A DNA stretch of 64,000 nt from Ctenosaura bakeri (GCA_948474755.1 CAOLHI010001154.1:310001-374000); one strand, 5' to 3'. Counted from the stretch's first letter, positions 47,400-60,470 are shown. Program-made: numbers and translations. The notes: a model not told the origin generated them from the sequence alone.

Positions 47400-49745
47400 A
47401 GGGAGAGAGCATAACTGAGAGCATAACTCGCCCAATGACCCAGTCAGTTCCATGGCTAACCAAAGACTAAAACTCTGATCTTCCAACATTTAGTCCCATA
47501 TTTCAGTTTTTATGTTCTACTTTGAGCCTCAACTTTAAAAACTGCTTTAGGAGGAGACCATATTGGTTCATGGAGGTACTGTTAGTTCTGATTATGTGGC
47601 ATTCCTTTAGGCTAAGATTAAAAAAAAAAACCAAAATCAGCACCCTGCGTTTGCTGTCAAGCGAGACTCCTTCTACCAAAAGTTAAAGGGACAGAACAAG
47701 ATAGACTTTACCAAGGTGTACAGGCATCCCAGTTGTTTAAATGGTATTACCATATGGTGAAAGTGGAATGTGTTACACTTAACTTGTCTTCCAATACATC
47801 ATTCTCAAAGTAATGTAGAGAGTTTTTTCGGGGAGGGGGAATAAAAGGAGCTGTAATTTTCCACATGAGTTTGGTAAGCAAAAATCAGTAGAATTGCATG
47901 TTAAGCATCAATTCTTCCCACTTGCTTAGTCACCATATGGTGCTGGAAACTGTGCTGAAATATAATCTCTTTTATGTTGACAGAGCCTTTTTAAAAATCA
48001 GCTATATCTCAGGCAGTTTTGTTAAACATTCTTCACATCAAGGTTGGAATACATTTTTCCCCTTTAGGTGTGGGAAGAGGGGAAAAAATATAAAAAATAT
48101 AGTGCATTTATAGATTTAAAACAGCATTGAACTGTGCTTTTTTTTTTGCCCTGTGCCTGTATTTCAGCCTACTTGGATAAGTAAATAATTTGTGTAAGAA
48201 TATCTATGGATTTTTTTTAAAAAAATATGGCAGGAGTAGCTGTGTTGAAGCTACTGTATATTATAAGAAAAGCAACAGTCAGGAAGGCTGGTGAGCACTA
48301 GTAACAGCGACTTCTCAGCGGTGTCCCCTCCATTACTGAATTCCCTCCAAAGAGATAAAGGGTTGGCAATTTCTGCAGTTGGTACTGTGTGCATCCCTGC
48401 AGCCAATCAGTGGTTGGAGGTGGCGGGGTGTGTGTGTGTCACAGGCACAATACATTTGTACTTTTGCAGCTGGGAGAAAGGAAGGTACACAGTGGATGCC
48501 AATGAAGAGAGAAGGGGAATAATGGTCCATGAAGAAAGCTCCAGCAGGCATTTGGAGAGCTAGACACCAGTATAGTATTGTATTGTATAGCATAGTATTG
48601 ACAGACCAATTGTTAAACTTGTACACTGCCCCTTCAGCTTGTAAGAAAAGCTACTTTTGTGAATTGTGTTTGATATCAAGTTCCAAAAACATCTCTCTTA
48701 TTTGTTTAAAGACTGAAAAATAGAACTAAATAAACTCTCTCCATCAGCACAAAGAACTAACAGAAGAGATAGATACTGTGTCATATGTAGCAACCACTGC
48801 AGTTTGCTGGATTAGGTCATGAAGAGTTTTGGAGGGGGGGCAGGGGAATCTCACTGGACCAATCCAGCTACTCTTAAGCATGAATTTGTGGTGTTGGCTG
48901 GAAAACATCTTAAAGGCAGCCATACATTTGACATCTTTGAAAAGGCATTGCAAAATGTGCGTGGCTAGATCCAAATTCATAGAAGAGTCAAATGCCCTGC
49001 AAAGAACAACAACTCAAATTTCGTCCAAATATTTCCAGTTTTGGAGACCTAAGAACCAGCAGTAGATGCTGTGGATTTCAATCAGGAGGAGGAGGAGGAG
49101 GAGGAGATGGAGGAAAATAATGTGCATCTGAGATTCTGCACACTGAATATCCTGTTTGCCACCACACCAGAGGAGTGCTAGCAAAAACCATCAAATTGGT
49201 GGCAACACATGACATACAAACCCTGATTTCTTATTGCAGTGAAAATGTTAGTCTCAAGACTTTCATTTCTTGATGGGAAAGTACAGCAAGCCAAGGTCCA
49301 AATAGGATTAGTCAGCACAGATTGTAGAGAACATCCATGTCCAATGTGATATTTGAAGATTCGAAACAAAGACAGGTAGAATTCCAAATTTGATGCACTG
49401 AAACAACTACATGGACTCCTGTCTGCTTTGCTTGAAAAACTGGATGACATCACAGGCTACTACCGTACTCCTTGGGAAGGATCTCAGCACTTGAGTGTTT
49501 GCTGGTGCTGGAGTACACAGAGATCACCGGGCCATTAGCCTTGTCCCTAGATATCCTGCAGTAAGGGGATGGCATATTCAGATGGTATCTGATACCCATT
49601 TTGAATCTTCTAGAAAACAAGCTGAAGTTGTTGGAAACTAAACCTTAACAATACAATGTCTGTTTTTCATCACGGAGGGGTATGCATGAGGCCATTAAAC
49701 AGCAACTTACACCTCTATGGGAGAACAAGAACCTTCTTCCGGCAG
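47400..49745. other. Stretch with no recognised element
   Basis: AT-rich sequence with homopolymer runs at 47620 and 48140, a (GT)n patch near 48430 and a (GGA)n patch at 49085-49105. No gene, RNA or dispersed repeat recognised. Confidence 0.5.
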
Positions 49746-49751
49746 CCTTCC

Positions 49752-50468
49752 TGTTACCATGCTGTACATCCCAATCTGTGATACAGTATGGTTGGCTATA
49801 AATATTGTTTAAATGTCATGAAATAAATCTTGCACTTATGACTCAAAAGCTATGTGGAGACAAAGGACTCTGATTGGAAGCTTCCTGAAGCTAAGACAAG
49901 CATTAGTATGGCCAGGTCATAGATTTAGATGAATCAATCAGCAGAAAAAAAACTTAACCTGACAAGTTTTAGATAGTTCTCTAAAGTACCCTAGCTGAAA
50001 GATAATAGCCAATGAAGCTGCTAGAAGGCTCAGATCCTACTACCTTTTTAAGCATTGAAACAATCCTTTTGTTCTTCCACCTCTTCAGTAAAAGAAGCTA
50101 TTGTGATATCCTCCTATGTTTTTGTCGTTGGCTGTAAAGGCAATTAGAATCTTCCAGACCCCTTTGTTGGCTATACCAGAGAGCAATTCACACACTTCCC
50201 TCAGGGCAGAAAAAGGAATATTTATATCTTGTATCAGGTATTTAAATCCTGGATGGTTGCTTGCTGACACCTTGAACATACATGGTGTGCTATGCTGTGT
50301 GAGGGCCTCTCTCCCGGATTTCAGTTCATTGTACAGCCCTCAGACTCCCCCAAGTCTGAAAAAGCTCACTTTAATCTTCTGCTGCTTCAGGATTGGTAAA
50401 TATCACCCACTTCGTCCCAGCTCCTCAATCTCCAACTTTGCCTGCCTGCCTGCCTGCCTGCCTGCCTG

Positions 50469-50512
<44 letters not shown>

Positions 50513-50742
50513 CTCTGACTGTTTCATTGTTTGCATTCTTGTCAATTTCCCCCAATAAAAACATCCTTTTTGATCTCCAACTGTTATCCTACAGTTAGTA
50601 CTGGTATACACTGGTGAAAAGACCCTGTAAAGTTATCCCACCTCTCTCAGGCCTCCCGTTTTGAGCTAATATTTCCCCACCTTTTTATGGAGGCACGGGT
50701 ACTGCTGGAGGACCTCAAGGTCCCCCACCTTTTGCAATAACA
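49752..50742 (+). mobile_element. Solo LTR D, different ERV-like family
   Basis: A 991-bp LTR starting TGTTACCATGCTG and ending TTTTGCAATAACA, with TTCC on both sides (49748-49751 and 50743-50746). The aataaa signal is at 50554-50559. A CCTG/CT/CTTT microsatellite has grown at 50440-50516, just before the presumed polyadenylation signal. There is no internal retroviral sequence next to it. Confidence 0.8.
50440..50516. repeat. Compound (CCTG)n(CT)n(TTTC)n microsatellite
   Basis: About seven CCTG units, then about 13 CT units, then TTTC units, all inside LTR D. Confidence 0.95.
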
Positions 50743-51401
50743 TTCCTATACTCTTGCTTCAAAGTGGACCAGTTGCAGATGCCCAGATAACATGTGTGAT
50801 TAGAAAATGATAGGAAGACTTCAGATGGGTTGTCAGATGGGGGTGAGGGCATGTAGTCTGATATTTTCCCCAGAAATGGCCCATCCAGATGCAGCAGCAA
50901 ATCATTATTTTTTTCTTCTTCTGAAAACCATTAGGCTGGCAGTTGTTGTCACTAGAACTGGGGCATAATATATTCCAGCTCAAGCAAATATCTAAGTGAC
51001 ACTTTTCTGTCCCTTTTCCCTAACCTATGTTTTTCTTTTCTCTCCTAGATCCATCCATCCATCTCCTAGAAACCTTGCTGAAGAATGAATTCTAAAAGTA
51101 TCTGCAATTTCAGGGACAGTGATGGGTCCCCAGAAAGAAAACAGCTACCAGAGACAGAAGATTTTTTTTCAAAGCTACATCAAAGCTACATCAAATATGT
51201 GGAGTTCTAGAGGAGGTGTCTGTTGAAGAGGAAATCTTCAGATACCTGAACACATATAGCATAGAAATGTCCACTTCCCTATGCCAGTTTTCCTAGATTC
51301 TCCATGCCCTTTTCAGTACAACACAGGCATGCGGTCTGTCACTGCAGTGACTGAACACCACTTCAGCACTGGTGGAAATGACATGACTGATAAAAGACAA
51401 A

Positions 51402-51575
51402 AGCCATTTCCGTGCTACACTGTTATAGTGCTATTATTCCACTTTCAACATCCTATGGAATTCTTGGGTTTGCACTTTAGGGAGAGGCATGTCTCAGTAG
51501 ACTACAAACCCTGGAATTCCACAGGATGTTGAAAGTAGAATAATAGCACTACAACAGTATAGTGCGGAAATGGCC
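51402..51575. mobile_element. Palindromic MITE
   Basis: agccatttccgtgctacact and agtatagtgcggaaatggcc form the ends; the core is tcctatggaattcttgggtt / aaaccctggaattccacagg. Confidence 0.82.
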
Positions 51576-52030
51576 ATAGATCACTGCCTCCTTAAAAAAA
51601 ACCCCTGAGAATTCTTCTTGTGGAGTATTGTTGATGGCGTGGGTGTTCTGGGTATTATTGAAGGGGATGACGACTAGAGAAGACGTGGTTTATAGATTAC
51701 ATTTCCTATTAAAATTCTTTCTTGAATCTTTCCTCTGTGTGCATGTTTTTAAAATCTTCATTCATTCCCTTACAGTGGGTGAGTGGGTAAGAAATGGGAA
51801 TTTCTAAAGTTCATACAGTTGTTTCCTTTCTCCCCAATTTCAAAATAGGGACAAATGGGAGCAGTGAGGGGAGGAATAAAGTAATGGCCACAGTTTTTCA
51901 TTTGAACTCTGATCATCTTTTTCGTGCATTTGAACTCTGGTAATCTTTTCAGTGCACCCATGTAGCATTAATTTATACTGCAAGTCAGAGCCGATATAAG
52001 TGTAATAAATATCTCCCTTTCAACATTATT

Positions 52031-52230
52031 AGAGAGCCCATGTGTTGTAATGGTTTGAATGTTAGACTAGGGCCATTTCCGCACAACAGTCTTATAGTGC
52101 GATGGCCCCTCCTGAAACTGCAAACCCCAGGATTCCATAGGAGGTTGAAAGCGGAATCATCGCACTATAAGACTGTCGTGCGGAAATGGCCTGGGACTCT
52201 GGGACACCAGAGACTGAGGGTTCTATCACA
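52031..52230 (+). mobile_element. tRNA-type SINE 5' part, split by a MITE
   Basis: agagcccatgtgttgtaatg and gtttgaatgttagacta (52031-52070) are the SINE 5' region. The sequence ggactctgggacaccagaga after 52191 continues it, so a MITE landed within the SINE. Confidence 0.7.
52071..52191. mobile_element. Palindromic MITE (121 bp) inside a SINE
   Basis: ggccatttccgcacaacagt and actgtcgtgcggaaatggcc form the ends, with a shortened centre (gatggcccctcctgaaactg). The arms outside the centre match almost perfectly, so this is one of the younger copies. Confidence 0.85.
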
Positions 52231-52399
52231 CTAGTCTGTTGTTGTTGGAAAATTCCAGCATTCTCTCTCCCCCCCATCTTGTTCTTTAGAACAAGTGGGC
52301 AAATAGCCAGATAGGGTTTCCTTTTGTTTCCTACATGTCAGATCTTCTCCATTTGCTTTCTCTGTCTTTTATTGCATGATCATAAATACCTTTAGTTCT

Positions 52400-52553
52400 C
52401 AGGTGATCAGATCATGTGACCCAGACTGTGCTTAGGTCATTGGTCTTAAAGTTAAGACCCTCTTCTCAGACTCACGCTTCTCTTCTTCTTTGTTCGTCCT
52501 CATGGCTGCTATCCTCTGAACTCTGCACGCTTCGCATCCCATCAAGATGGATG
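52400..52553 (+). other. Possible promoter and short 5' exon
   Basis: A stretch with an E-box-like catgtgacc, an inverted CCAAT (cattgg, 52440) and pyrimidine-rich sequence ends in caagATGGATG followed by the donor gtgagtt at 52554. This has the look of a first exon. No transcript evidence or downstream exon is seen, and it may be a fragment of an unknown LTR. Confidence 0.2.
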
Positions 52554-53739
52554 GTGAGTTAAACCGAAGGTTCTACTTATTCACTAGTTAGTCAAGTAGC
52601 AGGCTATCAATACAGATGTAAATGAAAAGCCATTAGTAAAGTATTTTAAGTCTTTTATTCAAAGCTGCCTGCATTCGTGTTTATTGCATCAGTCAACTGA
52701 AGCCACAAGTCATTAGACAAGCTTTTAACCACTTCTCTGTGTATCTCTGCTAAATGAAGGCTGAATCCTAACAGGCTTGGTCTCATTTCCAAGAGTTGTC
52801 CTATAGCAACAGTGTTGTTTAAGGTAACAAAAACATACTGGTATAGAAAAAGTTATTAATACACCTCTCTGCAATAATATTATGCCATGCTGGTGGAATC
52901 AGTCTTCCACACCACCCAACTAACCCTGCCTCTCTTCCCCTTTTGGGGCTAGCACATGCCCTCTATTTTTCTCTGTTTTTTTTCTTTCTTATATTGCTGA
53001 AACTGCACAGCTGGGGACTTCCTCTTTCATTTTGGCATTCTTTATCCTGTGGAGATGCCATCTGGTCTTGTCCAGAGTTACAGTTTCCTGTGCTGTCACC
53101 ATTACAGCATTACAACATTACATTTTACATGGTAGTAATGCAGCATTTCATGATGGCATGGTGGCAACCACACACACCCAATTTAAAAGAAAAATATCTG
53201 GAGGGGATGGCGTAAAAGCAAGGTTATTCACCTGTATCATGATGTCTTCTTTGTCCAGACACTGGGGATAGGGAGGAGGAATGGGGAGAATACAGACCAC
53301 ATGACTGCTGCAATGACACTATTGCACCAGTATACAATACTGGAAATGCAGTGTTACTGAAGCCATTCACAGGTATTTCCTATGAATGAAAAGAGATGAA
53401 GAAATAATGATGGGAATGCTATTCAGAGTGCTGATGTCATGTGATAAGGAGAGATAAAAGAAATAGAACTATGCCAGGGCAATCGTGTTACAAACCAGCA
53501 TGTGATAAAGTCCTGAATGCTTGCTCAGCCATGAAAATTTATCAAGCAATCTTGGGCAAGACACACTTTTTTGGCCTAAGAGGAAGGCAAAGACAAGCCT
53601 CCTACATCTTCAGGGTCACCAAAAGTTGGAGTTGACTTGAAGGCACATAACAGCAATTTCTACATGAATGCAATCAACTTACTTAACATAAAATAGTGGT
53701 GTGTTTTCCACTAACTTCCCTGTGCTTCTGGGACAAAGT

Positions 53740-54180
53740 TTCTTGTCCTTTGCTTTAGCTCTCCATCGACATTGTCTTGCTCTTTTAAAAAACCTCTCCA
53801 CCCTTATATCCTGCATATACATCCATCCCTATGATCTGTGCTTTTTCAGCTCCACTATCTTCAGCTATCTGAAGTTTATCTTCTTGAAATCTCTCCGCCC
53901 TTTCTCCCTTGCTGCTCCTTATGCCTGGAATAGTTACCAGAATGACTCTGCTCAGTCTCCTTTCTTATTTCTTTCATATGCATCCTTTGTATACTATCTT
54001 CTTCCCAGTACCTTAATGTATTCAACCTAAAGCATTTGTTATTGAAATAATTACGTATTCCTCTCCTATTTTCCCTACTTCCATTTGCCATTCCTTCCCT
54101 TTTTGTTTCCCCATGTCTTTTTAACTGTTGTAATCTCCTTGGCACAGGGACCTGTCAAACCCATTTTTGTAAAGTATCAC
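53740..54180 (+). mobile_element. Ancient L2-type LINE 3' end
   Basis: The frame has PFSLAAPYAWNSYQNDSAQS, a decayed form of the L2 C-terminus (FA.AAP.AWNSLP). The 3' UTR contains gtaatctccttggcacaggg and acctgtc-type sequence, a hallmark of old L2 ends. No tail remains. Confidence 0.55.
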
Positions 54181-54189
54181 ACATACAGG

Positions 54190-54655
54190 TAGTTTTATAG
54201 AAAACTAGCTTATATACCCGGAATTCCTTGGGACTTTATTATCTCATAGGTAGTACTTGTTAGGAAGATTTGAGACCTTGTGTCTCTAATTCTTCAAACT
54301 GTCTCATTAAGTACCTGTAACTTTTCCAGATATTCCCCAATCCAATCTGTATTCAGAGTTAGTAACATGCAGAGGCTGGGTTCCTGAGGGAATACAGTGT
54401 CCTCCTCCTTCTTGGTGCTAGGCCTCATCTCCATAGCAACCAGCTAGGCGCAAGAACTCTCTGGCTGAGAATTCTAAAGTCCCCTCCCTAAACTGCCAAC
54501 CCCAGGAGTCCATAGAATATTCACAGGCAGCCAATCATATGAGGTCTTCTCACCTGACACAGCCAATCATATGAGGTCTCCGCCTGCCTGACACAAACAG
54601 ACAAACTCACAAACTTTGACTTTTGTACATTAGATAAATAAATAATGGCCACAAA
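54190..54655. repeat. Unclassified interspersed repeat
   Basis: The stretch from aactagcttatatacccggaattcctt (in parts) to tacattagataaataaataat resembles a repeat type with tatacccgg near one end and tagat near the other. It includes an internal 30-bp duplication (agccaatcatatgaggtct at about 54530 and 54560) and a MITE-like core (ctaaactgccaaccccagga). Confidence 0.35.
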
Positions 54656-54659
54656 GATA

Positions 54660-57070
54660 CATGACTCAAAACCTATTTGAAGCATAAAGGTACCAAATTT
54701 GGTGAGTCTCCCATAGAAAAGAGTTCCACAACATAGGAGCTACCACCAAGAAAGACTTACTCCACACAGCTGATAGCCTCACCACTGCAGCCATAGCATG
54801 TGCTCAGAAGATGATATGAGCACATGAGGAAAATGAAATGGTAAAAACTATAGGAAGCTCTCCAACTGGATTACTTGTTCAAGAAGAGATTGAAAGATGT
54901 TTTCATGCTCTTCTCATTTTCCTTTGATTTCATTTTTCATTCTGGGCCATGGAGCATAACGGATAATTCAATGGAGACAGAAGGAGGGTGAGGAGATGGA
55001 AGTTGACAAAGACTTATAGTGTACTAAATCCAGCTCTCTAAGTGGCTGGGGGTTTGCTTTATGCGCTCGGAGCAGAAGGCCTGGTGTTTCATTCCACAGG
55101 CTACTTGTGATTGTGCAGTAAAGCTGATGACTCTGGTGTTCTTTTTTCCTTTTTTCCTTTTTTTGGTCAGCCACTGATGCATTATACACTTTAATTAAAT
55201 AGATCAGAGCAGTGTCATTTTCTCATGCAAATTAGTTTTCTTAGGGAAGCTAGTGAACAAAGCAGGCATAAAAAAAGAGCATCTAGCTCTTTGAGGTAAA
55301 CTTTCAAAGAATGTGTATTACTTTAGAGCAATACTGCTATAAGCTTCCAGTCCACTCACCATACATTTTGGAAAAGAAGCACCTCCTGTTAACCAAAATA
55401 GGGGGCTTTGCAGCTTGCCTTGAATGTTATCCTCCTCAAAATAGATCAGCTAACCCCTTATGATTATTATTTCTTCTTCTTCTTCTTCTTCCTCTTCCTC
55501 TTCCTCTTCCTCTCCTCCTCCTCCTCCTCCTCCTCCTCCTCCTCTAATGTAAGGGGCAGATAGTTTTATTCCTATTGTTGAGAGTAGATACAAACAGAAA
55601 TAATAATTCCATTATTAAATGAAAAATTTAATAGTACTGTTGATAATACAGGGAATAAATTTTCTGGATATTCACTGCAGGACAGGAGGAATGGAGAATA
55701 CAGAGAAACACCAAGGCACAAATCCAGTTAGTCTCAGCTGCCACTGATTGATTGGATTGGTGGGATTTTGTGTGGGTAGGGGCAATAAATAAAACAACAC
55801 AACAAAAGGGAAACAAAAGCCACAACTTTATTGGCTACAGCATACAGTGGGTTGGCCAAAACATGGGTCTGGATCCTTGCATCGATTAGCCCACTGTTGA
55901 CCGACATACCCAGGCTTGCCAGTCAACAATTGACAGACCAATAGAAATTGGACCTAAGTGTCCGCAGTTACTATTAGTATGCCTGTCAGTACTGAATGAG
56001 CTACATGAGTCAGCGATCCAACATTGCATAAAGAAGTTTCCTGTGTTTTTAGATGGGTACTGTACTCACCATTTTGTGCATACTAGTGATCATTACACAA
56101 GATAATTAACCAATTGCCTATATGTTTATGTGCACAATCTTGAAATTTAATCCACCACCTTGATCCACTACCCCATCCAGCATTTGCATGTTTGGTGTGA
56201 ACTGTTCCATAATCAACACACACAAAACACATTAATCACAAATGTTAGTAATCTAAGGACAGTATGAAGAAATTCTCAGCTTTCTTTCAACGTGCACAAC
56301 AATGCAGAACAATGCTCCACTAGAGCTTGGAAAATCTACTTCTTCTGATGAAAACTCAGAGGATTCCCTCAGCAAGGCCCACGATCACATTGGCTGGGAG
56401 ATTCTGAAAGTTCCTGTCCAAACAAACAAGGAATCCAGGCTGTATTTGAATGTTACCAAGCCCCAATTCTAGCACCTTGAGAAACATTTCAAATGAATTA
56501 CATTATACTTCCACTTCTTTTAGACAGCTTTTACATGAAATGGCATTATGATTATATCACGAGATATTCAAAATGGTCTCCAGCATCTTCTACTAGAAGT
56601 CAACTGCAGCATTATGGCTGGGAAAGTGTTTCGTTGCTTATAAATGAAAACATTTTTAGTGCCTCAGTTTAGCCATTTGCAGCTAAGGAAGAACTTACCC
56701 TTATAGTAAGTGTCACTGAGAATAATGCAATTCTAGTATGTTAGAATTGTGGTTTTCTAATGAGTTACTTTAGTAACTACTTACTTCTTTTCAGTAACAC
56801 ACTGAGACAGTGTTGGTTTTTTTACCTTTAATGGCCAGGTCTGTACTTCACTACTGTTCAGTATGATGAAATGGAGTATCTGCCTATTACAAATTACTGG
56901 CTGTGTTCTGACTCAATCTGAACATGAAAGGTAGGTGTGTGTGTGAGAGAGACAGGGAAGGCTGAAATGTCTGGCTCCTTCCTCTTGACTCTTCCTGGGG
57001 TGTTGTGTAGTTAGTGAGGAGTGAAAGATAAGAAGAGCCAGCAACAAGGAGAGAGAGGGAGAGGGAGAGA
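54660..57070. other. Stretch with little recognised content
   Basis: Holds the pyrimidine microsatellite at 55471 and, at 55810-56030, a segment that on the minus strand has an aataaagttg signal and might be the end of an unknown retroelement. No gene recognised. Confidence 0.4.
55471..55544. repeat. Compound (TTC)n(CTCTTC)n(CTC)n microsatellite
   Basis: A pure pyrimidine tract of about 74 bp on the plus strand that shifts from TTC to CTCTTC to CTC units. Confidence 0.95.
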
Positions 57071-57076
57071 GGAGGG

Positions 57077-57255
57077 GGGCATTTCTGCACTGCACTGTTA
57101 TAGTGCTATCATTCCACTTTCAACATCCTGTGGAATACTGGGGTTTGCAGCTTACTGAGGCCAAAGAGCTCTTTGACTAAACTGCAAACCCTAGGATTCC
57201 ATAGGATGTTAAAAGTGGAATAATAGCACTATAACAGTGTAGTGCGGAAATGGCC
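57077..57255. mobile_element. Palindromic MITE
   Basis: ggcatttctgcactgcactg at the left and cagtgtagtgcggaaatggcc at the right (ends), with the core catcctgtggaatactgggg / caaaccctaggattccatag. It is flanked by GA-rich DNA on both sides. Confidence 0.82.
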
Positions 57256-58830
57256 AGAGAAAGAGAGAGAGACGGAGAAGGAAGAGAATCACAGAAAACA
57301 TGAGCGGCATTAGAAACTCAGGTTAGTTGGAGATTTAAAAAATAGTTGAAAAAGAAAGACTGTCTTTTCTGCCATCTTCTGTTTTGTTCAAGTGAGAGAG
57401 ACTGCTGTTAATACCAGAAAGAGAAAGAAACTTCACTGAAACTACATGGGGAGTAAAATACTGTTCACCCAAATAAAGACTTTTTGTCTGCAATCAAGAT
57501 CTTTCAGTTTTTTCTCATCTTGAATTAATACCTACAAAATTAAGCACAATATGTTTTAAATATTGATTTGCTGAATTTTTCCCGCCTGACCTAGATTATT
57601 GCTAGCAGGTTTTTAAAGTGGAAATCAGAGCTTTCCATCTGGAATCTAATTTAAACACTGCTGGAGGCAAATTAGACAATTCTCATTCCCCTATCTCTAA
57701 GCATTAACTGCATGATATAAGTCAGTGACACTCTCAATCCCCTTTTTCAACATACCCCAGGGGCCTGAGAAAAAGACAAATAATGGAACTCTATAAACAT
57801 AAAGAGGAATTAAAAGTACATCCATACAGCATCTGTAAATCTTCAGAGGCCAGCAAAATGAGCATCTGGTTTATATGTTCTGGAGAGGTTTTGAATAATT
57901 TTGTTGAAGATTATGTATGGGAGACAATGGCCAACTGGCATTCTGGAGATTCAGACTTGGCCCATTCAACATTTTGCACATTAATTCGCTCTAGAGGGAA
58001 AGAAAATTAATTCCTAAAGTTGTGCGCGAGAGAGGAATTCTACCCTTTAGTATCAAAATTCTGTTTGGGTTTTGCTTATGGAGCCTAGGCTGTGCCAACA
58101 TATTTGTCCTGTGGTTATGAAGCCCTGATGGCGATGCTAAAATATCCATATGCCAAGTCTTCCTATTCAAAATGGAACCAACATCTTTATCAAGTCTGAG
58201 TACCTCTGAGGGGGTATATTTGTGGGTTATTTGAAAATATATATACATGTATGGACTGTTGAGACATCGCTGAGGACAGAGAAGCTACTCAGTTGATTAT
58301 ATAGAATCTTTGATCTGGGGAAAAAAAATCTCTGCAGAGTTTGTTCAGGCCATAGGGCAATTTATCATAATACATTACTGTCAAGTTCTCTATTTTTAAA
58401 AACATAGCCATGAAAGTTTCTACAGCTCTGTTGCTCTTACAGTTCTTGGTTTAGGGCTCTCTGCTGATGTTTTGTTCCTTTAAGGTCTCTCTGTTAAATT
58501 ACAGAAGAACATCACAGGAAAATTACTCAGTATACCACTATTTTGGCAAGGTCTGGTTTGCTTCAGGAGAAGTCGTTTTAAACAAAGACACTTCTTGGCA
58601 ATCCATCCATGATGGTGTTTTGGGATTCGTTATGATGTCCATACAGATGCTTACAGCTCATTTTGTGACTCATTGTCCAGATAACCAAATATCACAACAC
58701 ACACAAGCAGAATAGAAAAATTGTCACTGATTCATGGTCAAATACTATCTTCTTCTAAGAGTTCTGGGGAACAAGTAGTTTCGTGAACCAAGTTATCATT
58801 CTACAATTCATAGGAAAAATATATCTAAGA

Positions 58831-59210
58831 CAAGGGTGGGCAACTGTGGGAGGCTAAAGGTCCACTTTAGCTCCCCAGGAGATCTTAGAGGGCCAGACCC
58901 TTCAAAGCACCACTCACAAAAAATAATTTTTGGCCCCCAAATGCTCTCTAGGGGAGCATTTGTGCCGTGTTTGGAGATCCCCTGGGCCTTTTGTTAAGCC
59001 ACAGGAAGTGATTAGATGTCACTTCACACTCATTTCCTATTTTAGAAAAAAGCCTCTTCTGGACCTAAAATGATTCAAGAAGACAGCAAAAATGTTACCC
59101 CTCTGCGGGCATTTGGGAGCAAAAACACTTTCTAATCTTTTTTTCTTCTATTTTTTTCAATCCTTGGGTGCTACAAAAACAGCCCTGGGTGCCACATTTT
59201 GCCCAACCCA
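58831..59210. mobile_element. hAT DNA transposon, non-autonomous
   Basis: The left end caagggtgggcaactg (hAT terminus CAGGGGTGGGCAA) and the right end ttttgcccaaccca. 8-bp flanks atctaaga (58823-58830) and atctaaca (59211-59218) match at 7 of 8 positions. No transposase frame. Confidence 0.8.
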
Positions 59211-59962
59211 ATCTAACATAGATTGGTCACACTTGTTTTTGAAATGAGTTCAGGAGTAGTTATGTTAAAACAAATCTCAGACTCACAAAATGGTACATGC
59301 TTAGAGAATCTGTGCCTTTTTGATTAGCCTAATAAAGATATTACCACCATATTTCAGTTCTGTTGAGAAATGGTTTAGACATTTGAGAGTGTTTTGATTT
59401 ATTGGTATGTTACAGTTCTCCCTTCCTTGACACTTTAGTATAATTAATTTATAACAAAAAGCCATCACTTTCTGCTTTCTCCCATTTGGCTGTGTTACTT
59501 GACCAAGCATTGAAGTAACATTCATAAGTTTTGAGGATTATTTCTTCCCTCTCAAATCGTGAGTCTTTGAAGATCTTTCCAGAGTTCAGCACAGATGACT
59601 ATCCAGAAAAGTTTGAAAGAAAAGAAAATGTGTTAACCAAGGAAAAGAGATTTTTGTAAATGCTGGCTGATTACTTCCTACTTCTTAACTTATTGCCCAT
59701 GCTGGAGGATTCTGGGAGCTGCAGTCCAAAAAAGTAACTTTTCAAATCTCTCATTATATATGATGCTTGTGATTTCCTGAGTACCAATACAGTTGTGTTA
59801 GGGCTAAGGATATGGTAACATAATGTTATGCCAGGGTATCTCTGGCATTATTCAGACATGTTGCTATGGCATTCTTGGGACAGAGATGTCTATCAAATAG
59901 TAATAAACTCCAGAGAGTTTGTGTGTAAGATCTGACCCTGTTGCTATCCCAACAATACTTGT

Positions 59963-60176
59963 CTCTGTGTGTATGTGGCTTCAAGGTGCCTGTCAACATA
60001 ATAACCCCATTAATTTCATAAGGTTTTCTTATGAAAGGAATACTCAGAGGTGGTTTGCCATTGCCTTCTTATGAGATATAATCTTCAGTACCTGGTGTTC
60101 CTGGGGGGTCCTCATTCCAAGCACTAACCAGGCCTGACCTTAGCTTCCAATATCAGATGAGATTTGCTGTTTTCAG
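59963..60176 (-). mobile_element. 5S-rRNA-derived SINE
   Basis: On the plus strand the 3' body is tcaaggtgcctgtcaacat ... ggtttgccattgccttctta. The 5S part follows as ccaagcactaaccaggcctg and accttagcttccaatatcag, the complement of the 5S rRNA region around its internal promoter. Confidence 0.85.
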
Positions 60177-60470
60177 AGTAAGTGTATTTACTTGGAAACA
60201 AAATGAATTGTGACTTGCAATAAAATGAATTGCAGCTAACAATGTAAGCTAAAACAAATAGCTAAAACAATATATAGTGCAAAAGTTTACAAAGCATTAA
60301 ACAACCACTCCAATTAAAACATTAATTTAAAAACAATTAAAAAGACATTCGACACATGTTAACACATATTAAAAAACACAGCACATCCATTGGACATCCT
60401 TCTGCCCCAGATACTTAGAGCTGAAGCTTTCACTGAGACGTCTGTCTCCCATGTCCTTGCCAGCTGCTGT

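Noticed and set aside
50440..50516. CRISPR-like array
   Set aside because: The repeated units are 2-4 bp microsatellites with no spacers; the genome is vertebrate.
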